The notes below the pieces were generated by a model. That model worked only from the letters and a program-made list of their open reading frames with translations. It made no database searches and was not told the DNA's origin. The position numbers and the translations under genes were made by a program. This document shows, piece after piece, positions 1 through 8,327 of a DNA stretch of 35,735 bases; position 1 is the stretch's first letter; each line of letters begins with the position of its first letter. The DNA lies in contig NZ_DVEH01000100.1 in assembly GCF_015295825.1 (NCBI RefSeq), positions 1 through 35,735 on the forward strand, written 5' to 3'. This stretch comes from Thermosynechococcus sp. M98_K2018_005 (GTDB lineage Bacteria > Cyanobacteriota > Cyanobacteriia > Thermosynechococcales > Thermosynechococcaceae).

Positions 1-73
1 GTCGCAAGGATGCAACCCCAGGTCAGGTTAACAGTTTGTTATGATCAAAGGGCAGTTCAATCGGTCTAAGACT

Positions 74-1087
74 ATGGTACTGCTGGGACAATCCGCAGCA
101 GAACTGAAAGCATGGGTAGAAGCCCAAGGGCAGCCCGGCTATCGGGGACAACAACTCCATCAGTGGCTCTATCAAAAGGGGGTGCGATCGCTCCAAGAGA
201 TTACAGTCTTTCCCAAGCAGTGGCGTGACGCTCTCGCTGAGGTAGAAATTGGCCGCTCCCAAATTCGCTATCGCCATGATGCTCAAGATGGCACAGTGAA
301 GCTCCTCTTGACCTTAGCCGATGGAGAAACTATTGAAACCGTGGGCATTCCCAGTGGCGATCGCCTGACGGTGTGTGTGTCTTCCCAAGTGGGTTGTCCA
401 ATGGCCTGTGATTTTTGTGCCACGGGCAAAGGGGGCTATCGCCGCAATCTGGCTAGCCATGAAATCATCGATCAGGTGCTCACCATCCAGAGTGAAATGG
501 AGCGCCGCGTCAGCCATGTGGTGTTTATGGGCATGGGGGAACCCCTGCTGAACCTAAAGGCCGTCCTACAAGCTGTCACCTCTCTCAACCGCGACATTGG
601 TATTGGTCAGCGGCACATCACCATTTCCACCGTGGGCATTCCCCAGCAAATTCAGCGACTGGCACAGTACCAATTGCAAACCACCCTTGCGGTCAGCCTC
701 CATGCCCCCAACCAAGTCCTACGGGCGCAGCTCATTCCCAGTGCCAAGCACTATCCCCTCAGCCAGTTAATTGCCGATTGTCGTGCCTATGTGCAGCAAA
801 CGGGGCGCCGTGTCACCTTTGAATATACGGTTCTAGCCGAAGTTAACGATCGCCCCCAGCACGCCGAGGAGCTAGCGCAGCTATTGCGGGGCTTCCAGAG
901 CCATGTCAACCTGATTCCCTACAATCCCATTACTGAGGCCGCCTATCAACGTCCCACCGAGCAGCGTCTGCGGCAATTTCTCAGCCAACTGCAAGCCCTA
1001 GGGGTTACTGCCAGCATTCGGCGATCGCGGGGCCTGGATCGGCAAGCCGCCTGTGGTCAACTGCGCCAAGCCCAACTCAGTGCCTAA
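74..1087 (+). CDS. rlmN: 23S rRNA (adenine-C2)-methyltransferase RlmN
   Basis: Radical-SAM methyltransferase that methylates C2 of adenine 2503 in 23S rRNA; the family often also modifies A37 of some tRNAs. The radical-SAM cluster motif is visible as CPMACDFC (CxxxCxxC), followed by [10 protein letters not shown], a SAM-binding segment typical of RlmN, and by SLHAPN. A second conserved Cys lies near the C-terminus (RQAACGQL), as expected for the methyl-carrier cysteine. The start at 74 gives 337 aa beginning [11 protein letters not shown], which fits where family members begin. An in-frame ATG at 41 would add 11 residues. The sequence around 40-45 (TATGAT) could be a -10 box, which would favour the downstream start. 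No strong Shine-Dalgarno precedes either start. The product is cytoplasmic. Family assignment is very secure; the exact start is not. Confidence 0.95.
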   Translation: MVLLGQSAAELKAWVEAQGQPGYRGQQLHQWLYQKGVRSLQEITVFPKQWRDALAEVEIGRSQIRYRHDAQDGTVKLLLTLADGETIETVGIPSGDRLTVCVSSQVGCPMACDFCATGKGGYRRNLASHEIIDQVLTIQSEMERRVSHVVFMGMGEPLLNLKAVLQAVTSLNRDIGIGQRHITISTVGIPQQIQRLAQYQLQTTLAVSLHAPNQVLRAQLIPSAKHYPLSQLIADCRAYVQQTGRRVTFEYTVLAEVNDRPQHAEELAQLLRGFQSHVNLIPYNPITEAAYQRPTEQRLRQFLSQLQALGVTASIRRSRGLDRQAACGQLRQAQLSA

Positions 1088-1140
1088 ACATTTTTTGCTA
1101 TCATAATTTCTTAATTCGTGTAATTCCTATCACATTTTGA

Positions 1141-3015
1141 ATGAAGCCAGAGCTTTGGTTCATTGCTCCCGTCAGCGCGATCGCTCTTGGTGGTATTGCC
1201 ACACTGATTCAACCCCAACAACCCTTAGCGACCCTTTTAGGGAGTGGCATCGGCGCCCTTGCGGGTGCGCCCCTCATTGAAAAGAACCAACGCCGTAGCG
1301 ATCGCCTGCTTCGAGACATTCACACCTTCCTCTGCTCCTCCCCAGAGACCACGGAACTCAAAGCACTTCTCCTGCGAGAACTGGAGCAACAACGCCGACA
1401 ACTCGCTGACTTTGAACAGCAACTGCACCAAGCACTTCCTGAAGCCCTGGGCCCGATGCGTAAGGAGATAGCCCAGACCCTGGAAACCCTCAAGGACAAT
1501 CTAAGGGACGCTGACACGGCGACGGCGCAGCAACTTGAACCGCTCATTGAAGCCATTCATGCCCAGAGCACCGCTCTGCAAACCATTCAGACACTCCTGC
1601 AAAGACCCCAATCCCCAGCAAGTGCCCTAAAAACCGCTGTCCTCTACGACATTGAAAACTTAGTCTTTAACCAAGGACAGCGACTAGATCCGGCCAGAGT
1701 CAATGAGCTTGTATCCCTCGACAAGATCCTTGAATCAATTCAAGACACCATTGATCTGGGGGAAATTGCCATCAAGCGTGCCTATGGGAACTGGCAAAAT
1801 CAAATTCTCCAAGCCCTCAATGCTCAACTGGAGCGATCGCAAATCGAACGGGTAGGCGTTTATGGTCGCAATCGTGATCAGCGGAATGCAGCGGATATTC
1901 AACTTGCCCTTGACGCCATTGCCCTCATCTACGAGTATCCCGACATTAATACCTTTGTGCTCATCTCCGGGGATGGTGGCTTTGGCTCGATTGCCCTACG
2001 TCTGCGGGACTACGGTAAAACGGTGATTGGCTGTGCCTACCGTAACGCCGCCAGTGATAGCTTTCAGCGGGTGTGCCACCAATTTATCTTCCTTGAGAAT
2101 CCCTTCATTCATTCCGCCCCCGCCACCAATGGCAGAAACGGTACGCCTCCCCCGCGTCAACCCAATCCAGCCAATACGACGAGTCGGGCTTCACCCTCAT
2201 TGTCTTCTTACTTACCCGTTGAGCCGCTGAACTATGCTCAGATTCCCGTGGCTACTATTCCCCAACGGGAAACGGAAAAGCTCCTGGAACTTTTGGCCTA
2301 CTATACAAGCGATCCGACAAAGCGTCAGGAATTAGCCAAGGGAATTATTTTTGATACCGTCTTTTTGGATATGAAATCGGTACTCCCCCAACTGGAGCCA
2401 TTACGGTTTGGTTTCTTCAAACCCTCAGAGTGGGTAGCTTACCTAACAGAGCAGCATCAGTTACCTATTTGCGTTGCAGTGAATAGTCGATTGCGCAAAG
2501 CCATTCTCTGCTGGCGCGACAAGCTACCCGAGGACTGTAGAGTCCGTACCCATGAGCCCCAGAGTATCCACACCGTCTCGATTTATCGCGCGATTTTTGC
2601 CCATGAAGTGGCAGGAGATTCCCTGCTAACCGATGTGGGACGCTGGTTAATGGCTCATCGCCCCCGCAATATGGCCTCGAGAGAAATTACCAACGCCATT
2701 TATGAGCAAATTCGCAAGCAGGAGCAGCTGATTAGTAAGCCGGGAATCAATCGGGCGATCGCCAACTATGTCAAAGCGGGTATTCTGACGCGCACACTAC
2801 ACCCTAGTGGTGACACCCTTACCCTCAACCCTGCCATCAAGGACTTTGCCACTTTGGTGATCGAGCTACAAACCCGCTTTCGCCAAGCCGTGGAAGAGCG
2901 CCTCAGCAAAATTGGCGAGACCATCAATGAGCAGGTCTTTGCCCAAGCAGTTCCCCTCAAGCCGCTGCAACTACCCACCCAGAGTCCAGAGAAGGCATCG
3001 GAATCCCAAGCCTAG
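1141..3015 (+). CDS. Membrane-anchored NYN-domain (PIN-like nuclease fold) protein
   Basis: A 624-aa protein of unknown specific role. Residues about 6-24 and 29-45 are hydrophobic and glycine-rich, suggesting a membrane hairpin. Residues about 65-155 are rich in Glu/Gln/Leu and probably form a coiled coil. Residues about 165-320 match an NYN (DUF88/LabA-like) domain, with acidic positions in [16 protein letters not shown] and [11 protein letters not shown] domains are PIN-like and usually metal-dependent RNases. A Pro/Asn/Ser-rich linker (about 325-365) leads to a C-terminal region with probable helical, winged-helix-like segments. The canonical SGDxDF motif reads SGDGGF here, so one acidic ligand is absent. 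The gene starts 53 nt after rlmN and its stop overlaps that of convergent rpaA. The domain call is firm; nuclease activity and substrate are inference. Confidence 0.8.
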   Translation: MKPELWFIAPVSAIALGGIATLIQPQQPLATLLGSGIGALAGAPLIEKNQRRSDRLLRDIHTFLCSSPETTELKALLLRELEQQRRQLADFEQQLHQALPEALGPMRKEIAQTLETLKDNLRDADTATAQQLEPLIEAIHAQSTALQTIQTLLQRPQSPASALKTAVLYDIENLVFNQGQRLDPARVNELVSLDKILESIQDTIDLGEIAIKRAYGNWQNQILQALNAQLERSQIERVGVYGRNRDQRNAADIQLALDAIALIYEYPDINTFVLISGDGGFGSIALRLRDYGKTVIGCAYRNAASDSFQRVCHQFIFLENPFIHSAPATNGRNGTPPPRQPNPANTTSRASPSLSSYLPVEPLNYAQIPVATIPQRETEKLLELLAYYTSDPTKRQELAKGIIFDTVFLDMKSVLPQLEPLRFGFFKPSEWVAYLTEQHQLPICVAVNSRLRKAILCWRDKLPEDCRVRTHEPQSIHTVSIYRAIFAHEVAGDSLLTDVGRWLMAHRPRNMASREITNAIYEQIRKQEQLISKPGINRAIANYVKAGILTRTLHPSGDTLTLNPAIKDFATLVIELQTRFRQAVEERLSKIGETINEQVFAQAVPLKPLQLPTQSPEKASESQA

Positions 3016-3740
3016 GACGCATTGGGGGGTTCAATATGACTCGGCAGCTCTAAGCAGTACCCAGCGCCATAGACCGTCTTGATGTAGCGAGGACTGCGGG
3101 GATCGGGTTCTAGTTTTGTCCGCAGGTGACGCACATGGACGCGAATGGTTTCAATATCATCATCGGGGTCATAACCCCAGACTTCCTTGAGAATTTCACT
3201 GGGGGAAACGGTTTGGCCGTGGCGTTGCAGCAGACAGTGCAGCAGTTCAAATTCAAGGCGCGTCAGCTTAATAATTTTGCCAAACCAAGAGACCTCAAAT
3301 CGTTCGGGCACCAGTGTCAATGGGCCATAGCTGAGGATTTCGCGGTGTCCTGCGGTTGCCGGAATGCGATCGGCCCGTCGCAAAAGAGCACGTACCCGTG
3401 CCAGCATTTCCTCCAATTCAAAAGGCTTAGTGAGATAGTCATCGGCACCGGCATTAAACCCCTCCACCTTGTTGTGGGTTTGGCTTAGAGCCGTCAGCAT
3501 CAAAATCGGAATATCTTGGGTACGCGGATCGCGCCGCAGGCGTTGGCAAATGGTGAAGCCATCCACTTGGGGCAACATCAGGTCAAGGAGAATCAGATCG
3601 GGAGAGAGTTGCACGGCGAGGGCTTGCCCTTGCATCCCATCTAAAGACTTTGTGACCTCGTAGCCCGCCATTTGCAGGTTAATTGCCAAAACATCAGCGA
3701 TCGCAGGGTCATCGTCAATGATTAAGATGCGGGGCTTCAT
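3012..3740 (-). CDS. rpaA: OmpR-family response regulator RpaA
   Basis: A 242-aa two-component response regulator. The N-terminal receiver domain has the acidic pair near residues 9-11 (IIDDDP), phospho-acceptor Asp53 (ILLDLMLP) and the conserved Lys in YLTKPFE. The C-terminal winged-helix DNA-binding domain has [13 protein letters not shown] and ends in the OmpR-type signature [15 protein letters not shown]. The MKPRIL start and [21 protein letters not shown] track RpaA, not RpaB. RpaA is the circadian output regulator phosphorylated by SasA, which controls class 1/2 clock genes and phycobilisome-PSI coupling. The ATG at 3740 matches the homologous start; a TTG six codons upstream is less likely. 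It is C-terminally shorter than my memory of the S. elongatus protein. It is transcribed towards the NYN gene, and the two stops share the tetramer CTAG. Confidence 0.92.
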   Translation of the reverse strand: MKPRILIIDDDPAIADVLAINLQMAGYEVTKSLDGMQGQALAVQLSPDLILLDLMLPQVDGFTICQRLRRDPRTQDIPILMLTALSQTHNKVEGFNAGADDYLTKPFELEEMLARVRALLRRADRIPATAGHREILSYGPLTLVPERFEVSWFGKIIKLTRLEFELLHCLLQRHGQTVSPSEILKEVWGYDPDDDIETIRVHVRHLRTKLEPDPRSPRYIKTVYGAGYCLELPSHIEPPNAS

Positions 3741-3792
3741 AAGATGGACGGTACTCAATCCTCAGGGGCGGCGAACTACCGCTTCTGAGAGA

Positions 3793-3798
3793 ATTATA
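3793..3798 (-). promoter_or_regulatory. Candidate -10 box for rpaA
   Basis: A perfect TATAAT on the minus strand lies about 53 nt upstream of the rpaA ATG. No consensus -35 is visible at 16-18 nt spacing, so this may be an activator-dependent promoter. The call rests on the -10 match only. Confidence 0.4.
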
Positions 3799-3975
3799 AA
3801 CATCGCTGCAAAAACCTTAAGAGTTTGTTGAGTTTCTTTAGATTTTCTCAATATTTGACGCCAATCTAGGGGTACAGACCAATATGGGGTACATCCAGCA
3901 GATCAGAGGCTATCCTGCATCAACTTGTCCAGTGTTGAGCGTGTTCAGTCGATGGAACACTTAACGAGCTAGAAT

Positions 3976-3987
3976 TGGCCTAGGCCA
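3976..3987. repeat. 12-bp perfect palindrome TGGCCTAGGCCA
   Basis: Self-complementary 12-mer in the rpaA/DUF3370 intergenic region. It could be an operator for a dimeric regulator or a chance palindrome. It is not a HIP1 site. Confidence 0.35.
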
Positions 3988-4018
3988 CTTTCTAATCAGC
4001 ACTTGGTGCAGTCTGAAA

Positions 4019-4060
4019 CCCAGTTCTAGGCTGGCATTGCGCAGAGCAAGCTAAACTGGG
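4019..4060 (+). other. Imperfect hairpin in the intergenic region
   Basis: The arms CCCAGTT and AACTGGG enclose further matched segments (TAG/CTA, then short GC-rich pairs) separated by single-base bulges. The result is a long bulged stem with a loop near GCGCAG. No T-run follows, so it is not an intrinsic terminator. It may be part of a small RNA or a 5' leader; function unknown. Confidence 0.35.
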
Positions 4061-4130
4061 AGTACGTTCATGCCGCGAGCTTTATGCGGTCTTCAGCGGA
4101 TTTTCTACAAACCTAGGCTATACTTTGGGA

Positions 4131-5882
4131 ATGCAACTTTTGGGCAGAAACGATAATCCTGTCCTCGCTTTTGCGAACTGCTCACTCAATGTAATGCTGT
4201 GGTTTGGATCGAATATGCTTGCTCCCATTCTTGTGGCACAAGCCGCTCTAGCAACTCCACCCCAACATTCATCTACCGTTGTACAGGAATATTCGCCTCG
4301 CTCGAATGTTGTTGTTCAGGCCAATGCGGTACCCATCAACGTCCCACCTCCTGAAGTCCCTTCCTCGCCCGCTGCAACGGCCTACGTCACACCCACCAAT
4401 TTCGCCTATTTTCCCCAAGACATTCGTCCCCTTCCCGGCCAATTAGATGATGTGCCGGTCTTTAACAGCAATAGTCCAGAGATGGTGCGCTCTGAGGGGA
4501 TTCTCCTCTCGACCTTTCCACCCCACGGGAAATGGCAACCGACGGCTCACCTCAACTATCCCCTAGAGGGACGCTTTGATGTCTTTGCCCACCACATTAC
4601 CCAATCCAATCGGGCGGTGAGTACGCCAACCCTCTATTTGGGACTGCTGGCCTATAACCCAACGGATCGCTATGTTACGGTGAGATTTCATCAAGCCGCT
4701 AGTTTTTTAAGTACGCCAGATGCTCCCTTCCGCAATTTGCCCGCCATACTCGATAACCCCACGGGCTTTGTTTTTTCAGGGCCTGGGAGTCGAGTCACCA
4801 ACCAAGTGCTGCGGGGGGTACGGCAGACGTTCTTTCCCTCACAGGTGACTATTCCCCCTCGCGAAGCACGGATGCTGGCGAATTTGCCGCTGCCGTTGCC
4901 CACTCAATTTCCCAATGCGGTACTCAATCGTGTCCGCGCCGAGTTTATGCTCAATGCCGATGGTGGCGTCGGCCCCAAGTTACCCCTAATTCCGGATACG
5001 AATCCCTTTGGTGAGGTCTCCTCCTCCAATGGTCGCTCAACCCTGATGTATTTAGAAAGCAATGGGCCGATTTACTTAGCCCAAATGTCAATGTTTGCCC
5101 GCATGAACGAGCAGGGCACCGAACGGGCACCCACCCTAGGGGAATGGTGGACAATGCTCCATCGCGGTCAACTGGTGACCCCTCGTGATATTCCACCCAC
5201 TCCCCCCAATGGTGACCAGTTTGGTCGCTTCTTTTATGGCCGTGTGGCCGGTGTCAGTCAAGGCTCTCGCTGGCAAGCCACGCTCACCGATGACCAAACC
5301 GATGGACAGGCTTTAACGATTCCGCCACCGGGGCGAGCCATCTCCTATGGCATTAGTACGCTCCACCGAGGCACCCTTGGCACCGGTCAAATTCAAAGTG
5401 CCCCCATGGTGGTACGCTATCCAGACACCGCCTACTACGCCCACGGCAATTATGGTGTTCACTATAGTTTGACCTTGCCTTTGGTCAACAATACCCGCCG
5501 GTTTCAGTCGGTGGTGCTAACACTGCAAACCCCTGTCAAGCAAGATCACCGCAGTGTCGTCCTCCAATTTCTGGAACCCCCTGCCCCCCAAGTGTTTTTC
5601 CGGGGAACGGTGCGTGTTCGTTTTACGGATGATTTAGGACAGATGCAAGAGCGCTATGTCCATTTGGTACAGCGGCGGGGTCAGCGGGGAGAACCGTTAG
5701 TAACATTAAATATGCGTCCAGGCGAAAAACGGGATGTTACTGTGGATTTACTCTACCCGCCTGATGCCACCCCACCCCAAGTGCTAACAGTCGCGACGTT
5801 ACTTGGCCCCAGCTATGAAAACACCACTCAAGTGCCAGCCGCTGCCAATTCTTTGTCCCTCACACCCGTAACGACACCCTAG
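4131..5882 (+). CDS. DUF3370 family secreted protein (longer paralogue)
   Basis: Cyanobacterial DUF3370 family member, about 583 aa, function unknown. A hydrophobic segment (about residues 22-41, ending LVAQAALA) looks like a signal peptide, followed by a Pro/Val/Ala-rich linker to about residue 100 and then the conserved domain. Blocks shared with the second copy at 22641-23993 include VPVFNSNSPE, GILLSTFPP, FAHHI, GRVAGV, YPDTAY.AHGNY, HLVQR.GQ and YPPDATPPQVLT. The ATG at 4131 is used here. Because a TATACT box at 4119-4124 would start transcription right at that ATG, an internal ATG at 4194 (directly before the signal-like segment) is a real alternative. The gene ends 2 nt before the phosphatase gene, so they are probably co-transcribed. 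The product is probably periplasmic or envelope-associated. Confidence 0.8.
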   Translation: MQLLGRNDNPVLAFANCSLNVMLWFGSNMLAPILVAQAALATPPQHSSTVVQEYSPRSNVVVQANAVPINVPPPEVPSSPAATAYVTPTNFAYFPQDIRPLPGQLDDVPVFNSNSPEMVRSEGILLSTFPPHGKWQPTAHLNYPLEGRFDVFAHHITQSNRAVSTPTLYLGLLAYNPTDRYVTVRFHQAASFLSTPDAPFRNLPAILDNPTGFVFSGPGSRVTNQVLRGVRQTFFPSQVTIPPREARMLANLPLPLPTQFPNAVLNRVRAEFMLNADGGVGPKLPLIPDTNPFGEVSSSNGRSTLMYLESNGPIYLAQMSMFARMNEQGTERAPTLGEWWTMLHRGQLVTPRDIPPTPPNGDQFGRFFYGRVAGVSQGSRWQATLTDDQTDGQALTIPPPGRAISYGISTLHRGTLGTGQIQSAPMVVRYPDTAYYAHGNYGVHYSLTLPLVNNTRRFQSVVLTLQTPVKQDHRSVVLQFLEPPAPQVFFRGTVRVRFTDDLGQMQERYVHLVQRRGQRGEPLVTLNMRPGEKRDVTVDLLYPPDATPPQVLTVATLLGPSYENTTQVPAAANSLSLTPVTTP

Positions 5883-5884
5883 GA

Positions 5885-6673
5885 GTGACCACAGTGGGCG
5901 ATCGCGGAGCGGGTCCAAAGGACAATCGCCTTGTTCTCATTGGGGATGTCCACGGCCACTATGAAGGCCTGTGCCGTTTACTGGATCTCATCTCACCTCG
6001 GGTGGGCGATCGCCTGTACTTCCTTGGTGACCTCGTGGATCGAGGATCGAGTAGCGCCTCCGTTGTAGAATTAGTGCGCCAGTGTGGCTATGGCGCTGTG
6101 CGGGGCAACCACGAAGACATGATGCTCCTCACCTTCGAGGGCAAACAAATCAATGCTGCGCGGCTCTTTGTCTGGTGCAATAGTGGTGGCGATCAAACCC
6201 TTGCTAGTTACACTTCTACTGACTTGCTTCGGGAACACCTCGACTGGCTGCACACAGTTCCCCTCTATCAAGATTTAGGGGATGTGTTTGTTGTCCATGC
6301 GGGTCTTAATCCCTATCTTTCCTTAGAACAGCAAGGCAGCCAAGAGTGCTGCTGGATCCGCGAACAGTTTTTATGCCACCCCAAGCCCTATTTTGCGGAT
6401 AAAACAATTGTGGTGGGTCACACGCTTACATTTACGTTTCCCGGTGTGGAAGCCGGGAAAATTGTGCGCGGGGCTGCCTGGTTAGGGATTGAAACGGGTG
6501 CCTACCATCGCCGCAGTGGTTGGTTAACAGCCCTCGACTGGACCAATCAATGGGTCTATCAAGTGAACGTGCTCTACGGTGGTACCCGCCAAGGGGAACT
6601 GACTCAGTTTTTGACTGATTTAGGATTAGCTAGCGCTGGCGCCACGCCGACCACAAAAGACAGACAATGCTGA
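5885..6673 (+). CDS. PPP-family metallophosphoesterase (serine/threonine phosphatase-like)
   Basis: A 262-aa cytoplasmic enzyme with the full set of PPP metal-ligand motifs: GDVHGH (residues 20-25), GDLVDRG (48-54), GNHED (74-78), a downstream HAGLNP histidine and VVGHT. This is the bacterial PrpA/PrpB-like or symmetrical Ap4A-hydrolase-like class, acting on phosphoproteins or nucleotide phosphates with two metal ions (typically Mn). The GTG at 5885 sits 2 nt after the DUF3370 stop and overlaps an AGGAG-like sequence; GTG at 5894 is an alternative. The 3' end overlaps the convergent lspA end by 44 bp. The substrate cannot be told from sequence. Phosphatase fold is certain; protein phosphatase versus Ap4A hydrolase is open. 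Confidence 0.88.
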   Translation: MTTVGDRGAGPKDNRLVLIGDVHGHYEGLCRLLDLISPRVGDRLYFLGDLVDRGSSSASVVELVRQCGYGAVRGNHEDMMLLTFEGKQINAARLFVWCNSGGDQTLASYTSTDLLREHLDWLHTVPLYQDLGDVFVVHAGLNPYLSLEQQGSQECCWIREQFLCHPKPYFADKTIVVGHTLTFTFPGVEAGKIVRGAAWLGIETGAYHRRSGWLTALDWTNQWVYQVNVLYGGTRQGELTQFLTDLGLASAGATPTTKDRQC

Positions 6674-7106
6674 TATTGATGGCAATGTCCGCCACATTAA
6701 AGACGGGAAATTGAATCAAGCGAAAATCCAAAAAGTCCACCACCTCGCCCGTGAGAAAGCGATCAATGCCATTGCCCAAGGCGCCACCCAGTAAACAGCC
6801 ATAGCCCACCTGCTGCCAGCGATCTAATCTCGGACCTAGCACCGCCCAAGTGATCAGACCGAAGCTAACGATGAGAGACAGCCAGCGCAACCAGACACTG
6901 CCATTGGCAAAGAGGCTAAAGGCTGCCCCAGTATTCGTAACGTAGGTAATGTGAAAGACACCGGGGATAATGGGCGTTGTTTGCGGCGGCACTGTTAGCG
7001 CATAGGTGGCCACAATCCATGCTTTGGTCAGGCGATCGCTCATTAAGGCGAGGCCAGCTGCCCACCAAAAAAGGGGATTCTTGATCTTGAACCGCTTACT
7101 ATTCAT
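6630..7106 (-). CDS. lspA: Lipoprotein signal peptidase (signal peptidase II)
   Basis: A 158-aa integral membrane aspartyl protease that cleaves signal peptides from diacylglyceryl-modified prolipoproteins. Four hydrophobic segments are visible. Family motifs are TNTGAAFSLF, GNGIDRF and VVDFLDF, then FNVADIAI. The catalytic aspartates are those in GIDR and NVAD. Length is normal. It overlaps mrp by 4 nt (ATGA), so translation is probably coupled. Its 3' end overlaps the phosphatase gene on the other strand. Confidence 0.95.
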   Translation of the reverse strand: MNSKRFKIKNPLFWWAAGLALMSDRLTKAWIVATYALTVPPQTTPIIPGVFHITYVTNTGAAFSLFANGSVWLRWLSLIVSFGLITWAVLGPRLDRWQQVGYGCLLGGALGNGIDRFLTGEVVDFLDFRLIQFPVFNVADIAINISIVCLLWSAWRQR

Positions 7107-8182
7107 CCCACAGGGCTCAGGGCAGCCACTGAGACCCGTGCCGCCACCTGTTGGGCGATCGCCCGTAGGGCTTGAGCCGAAGCAGACTGCGGATCCGCAA
7201 TCAGAATCGGTTGACCCAAATCTCCCCCTTCCCGCACGGGCAATTCCAAGGGCACCTGTCCTAAAAGGGGTACACCCATTTCCGCCGCCAAAGCTTCGCC
7301 ACCGCCACTGCCAAAAATGTCATAGCGACGATTGGGCAAATCAGGGGGAATAAAGTAGCTCATGTTTTCCACTAGCCCGAGGACAGTGACCCCCAACTGC
7401 TGAAACATCCGCAATCCTCGCCGTGCATCCCCAAGGGCAACGGGTTGGGGCGTTGTGACGATTACCACACCTGCCATTGGTACCGCTTGCGCCAGTGTGA
7501 GTTGAGCATCCCCAGTGCCAGGGGGTAAATCCACAATCAGATAGTCCAGTGCGCCCCAGTCACTTTGGTAGAGAAATTGGCGAATAATGCCATTGAGCAT
7601 GGGACCGCGCCAAATGACCGGCTGATCGCGATCAATCAGGAAGGCCATGGAGACTACTTTCAAGCCGTGAGCCACCGGGGGTAACAGGACATCGCCTCTC
7701 GCTTCCTTGCGCACTTCGACAATGGCATCCTCTAGCCCCAGCATCGTGGGAACATTCGGCCCATAGATATCCGCATCAATAATGCCAACGGCAGCCCCCG
7801 CTTGGGCAAGGGCAAGGGCTAAATTCACCGCAACGGTACTTTTGCCGACCCCCCCTTTACCACTGGAGACGGCAATAATGTTCTTGACCCCGGCTACATC
7901 GGTGCGATCCGGCAGACTCTTTTGCTGGGGCGTTTCGGCGGTAACCGCCACTTGCACATCCATCACCCCCGGCAGGGTAAAGACGGCCTTCTTGCAATCC
8001 TCGACAATGAATTCCCGGAGGGGGCAAGCTGGCGTTGTCAGCACCAGTGTAAAGCGAACCGTGCCATCCTCAATGGCGACATCGCGGATCATATTCAACT
8101 CCACCAGTGATCGCCGTAACTCGGGATCTTCCACAGGGCGGAGAACGGCCAACACAGACTCGACAGTAAGGGGGGCACTCAT
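7103..8182 (-). CDS. mrp: Mrp/ApbC-type P-loop ATPase, Fe-S cluster carrier
   Basis: A 359-aa protein with an N-terminal MIP18/DUF59 domain (about residues 1-85) and a C-terminal Mrp/NBP35 P-loop ATPase. The deviant Walker A is GKGGVGKST (108-116); [14 protein letters not shown] and [14 protein letters not shown] follow. The family binds and delivers 4Fe-4S clusters to apoproteins. The CxxC of enterobacterial ApbC, normally just after ENMS, is absent here: the equivalent stretch reads [15 protein letters not shown]. Cyanobacterial and plastid relatives often lack it, so this is probably a lineage feature. It is the first gene of the mrp-lspA pair and divergent from guaA. Confidence 0.92.
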   Translation of the reverse strand: MSAPLTVESVLAVLRPVEDPELRRSLVELNMIRDVAIEDGTVRFTLVLTTPACPLREFIVEDCKKAVFTLPGVMDVQVAVTAETPQQKSLPDRTDVAGVKNIIAVSSGKGGVGKSTVAVNLALALAQAGAAVGIIDADIYGPNVPTMLGLEDAIVEVRKEARGDVLLPPVAHGLKVVSMAFLIDRDQPVIWRGPMLNGIIRQFLYQSDWGALDYLIVDLPPGTGDAQLTLAQAVPMAGVVIVTTPQPVALGDARRGLRMFQQLGVTVLGLVENMSYFIPPDLPNRRYDIFGSGGGEALAAEMGVPLLGQVPLELPVREGGDLGQPILIADPQSASAQALRAIAQQVAARVSVAALSPVG

Positions 8183-8289
8183 GCAGGTGATTCGTTACAT
8201 TCGCTACTTAGATAGCGATCGTACCACTGTTGGGCAGATTCCCCCGCCAGCCACAGCAGCGATACAGCCAAGACCGCTCTCAGACAGGA

Positions 8290-8320
8290 TTGCATCACTT
8301 TCAGAAAAGGGGGGTATTCT
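8290..8320 (+). promoter_or_regulatory. Candidate guaA promoter
   Basis: TTGCAT (8290-8295) and TATTCT (8315-8320) with a long 19-nt spacer. If used, transcription starts near 8327, directly at the ATG at 8328. That would favour the TTG at 8361, which has AGAAGGA upstream, as the translation start. Confidence 0.35.
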
Positions 8321-8327
8321 GGAAAGT

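Larger units (their letters stand above)
3741..4130. other. 390-nt intergenic region between divergent rpaA and DUF3370 genes
   Basis: No protein-coding ORF is convincing here. The stretch carries the rpaA -10 box, an AT-rich part (about 3790-3860), a 12-nt palindrome at 3976-3987, a bulged hairpin at 4019-4060 and a TATACT hexamer at 4119-4124. That hexamer could be the -10 box of the downstream gene. If so, transcription would start near 4131, making the downstream message leaderless or its true start further in. No tRNA or known riboswitch was recognised. Confidence 0.5.

Noticed and set aside
23-286. Minus-strand ORF of 87 codons over the rlmN start
   Set aside because: It lies antisense to a firmly identified gene, with no recognisable domain.
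7782-8327. The guaA reading frame is open for a further 180 codons upstream
   Set aside because: That extension lies antisense to mrp; GuaA homologues begin near the ATG at 8328 or the TTG at 8361.
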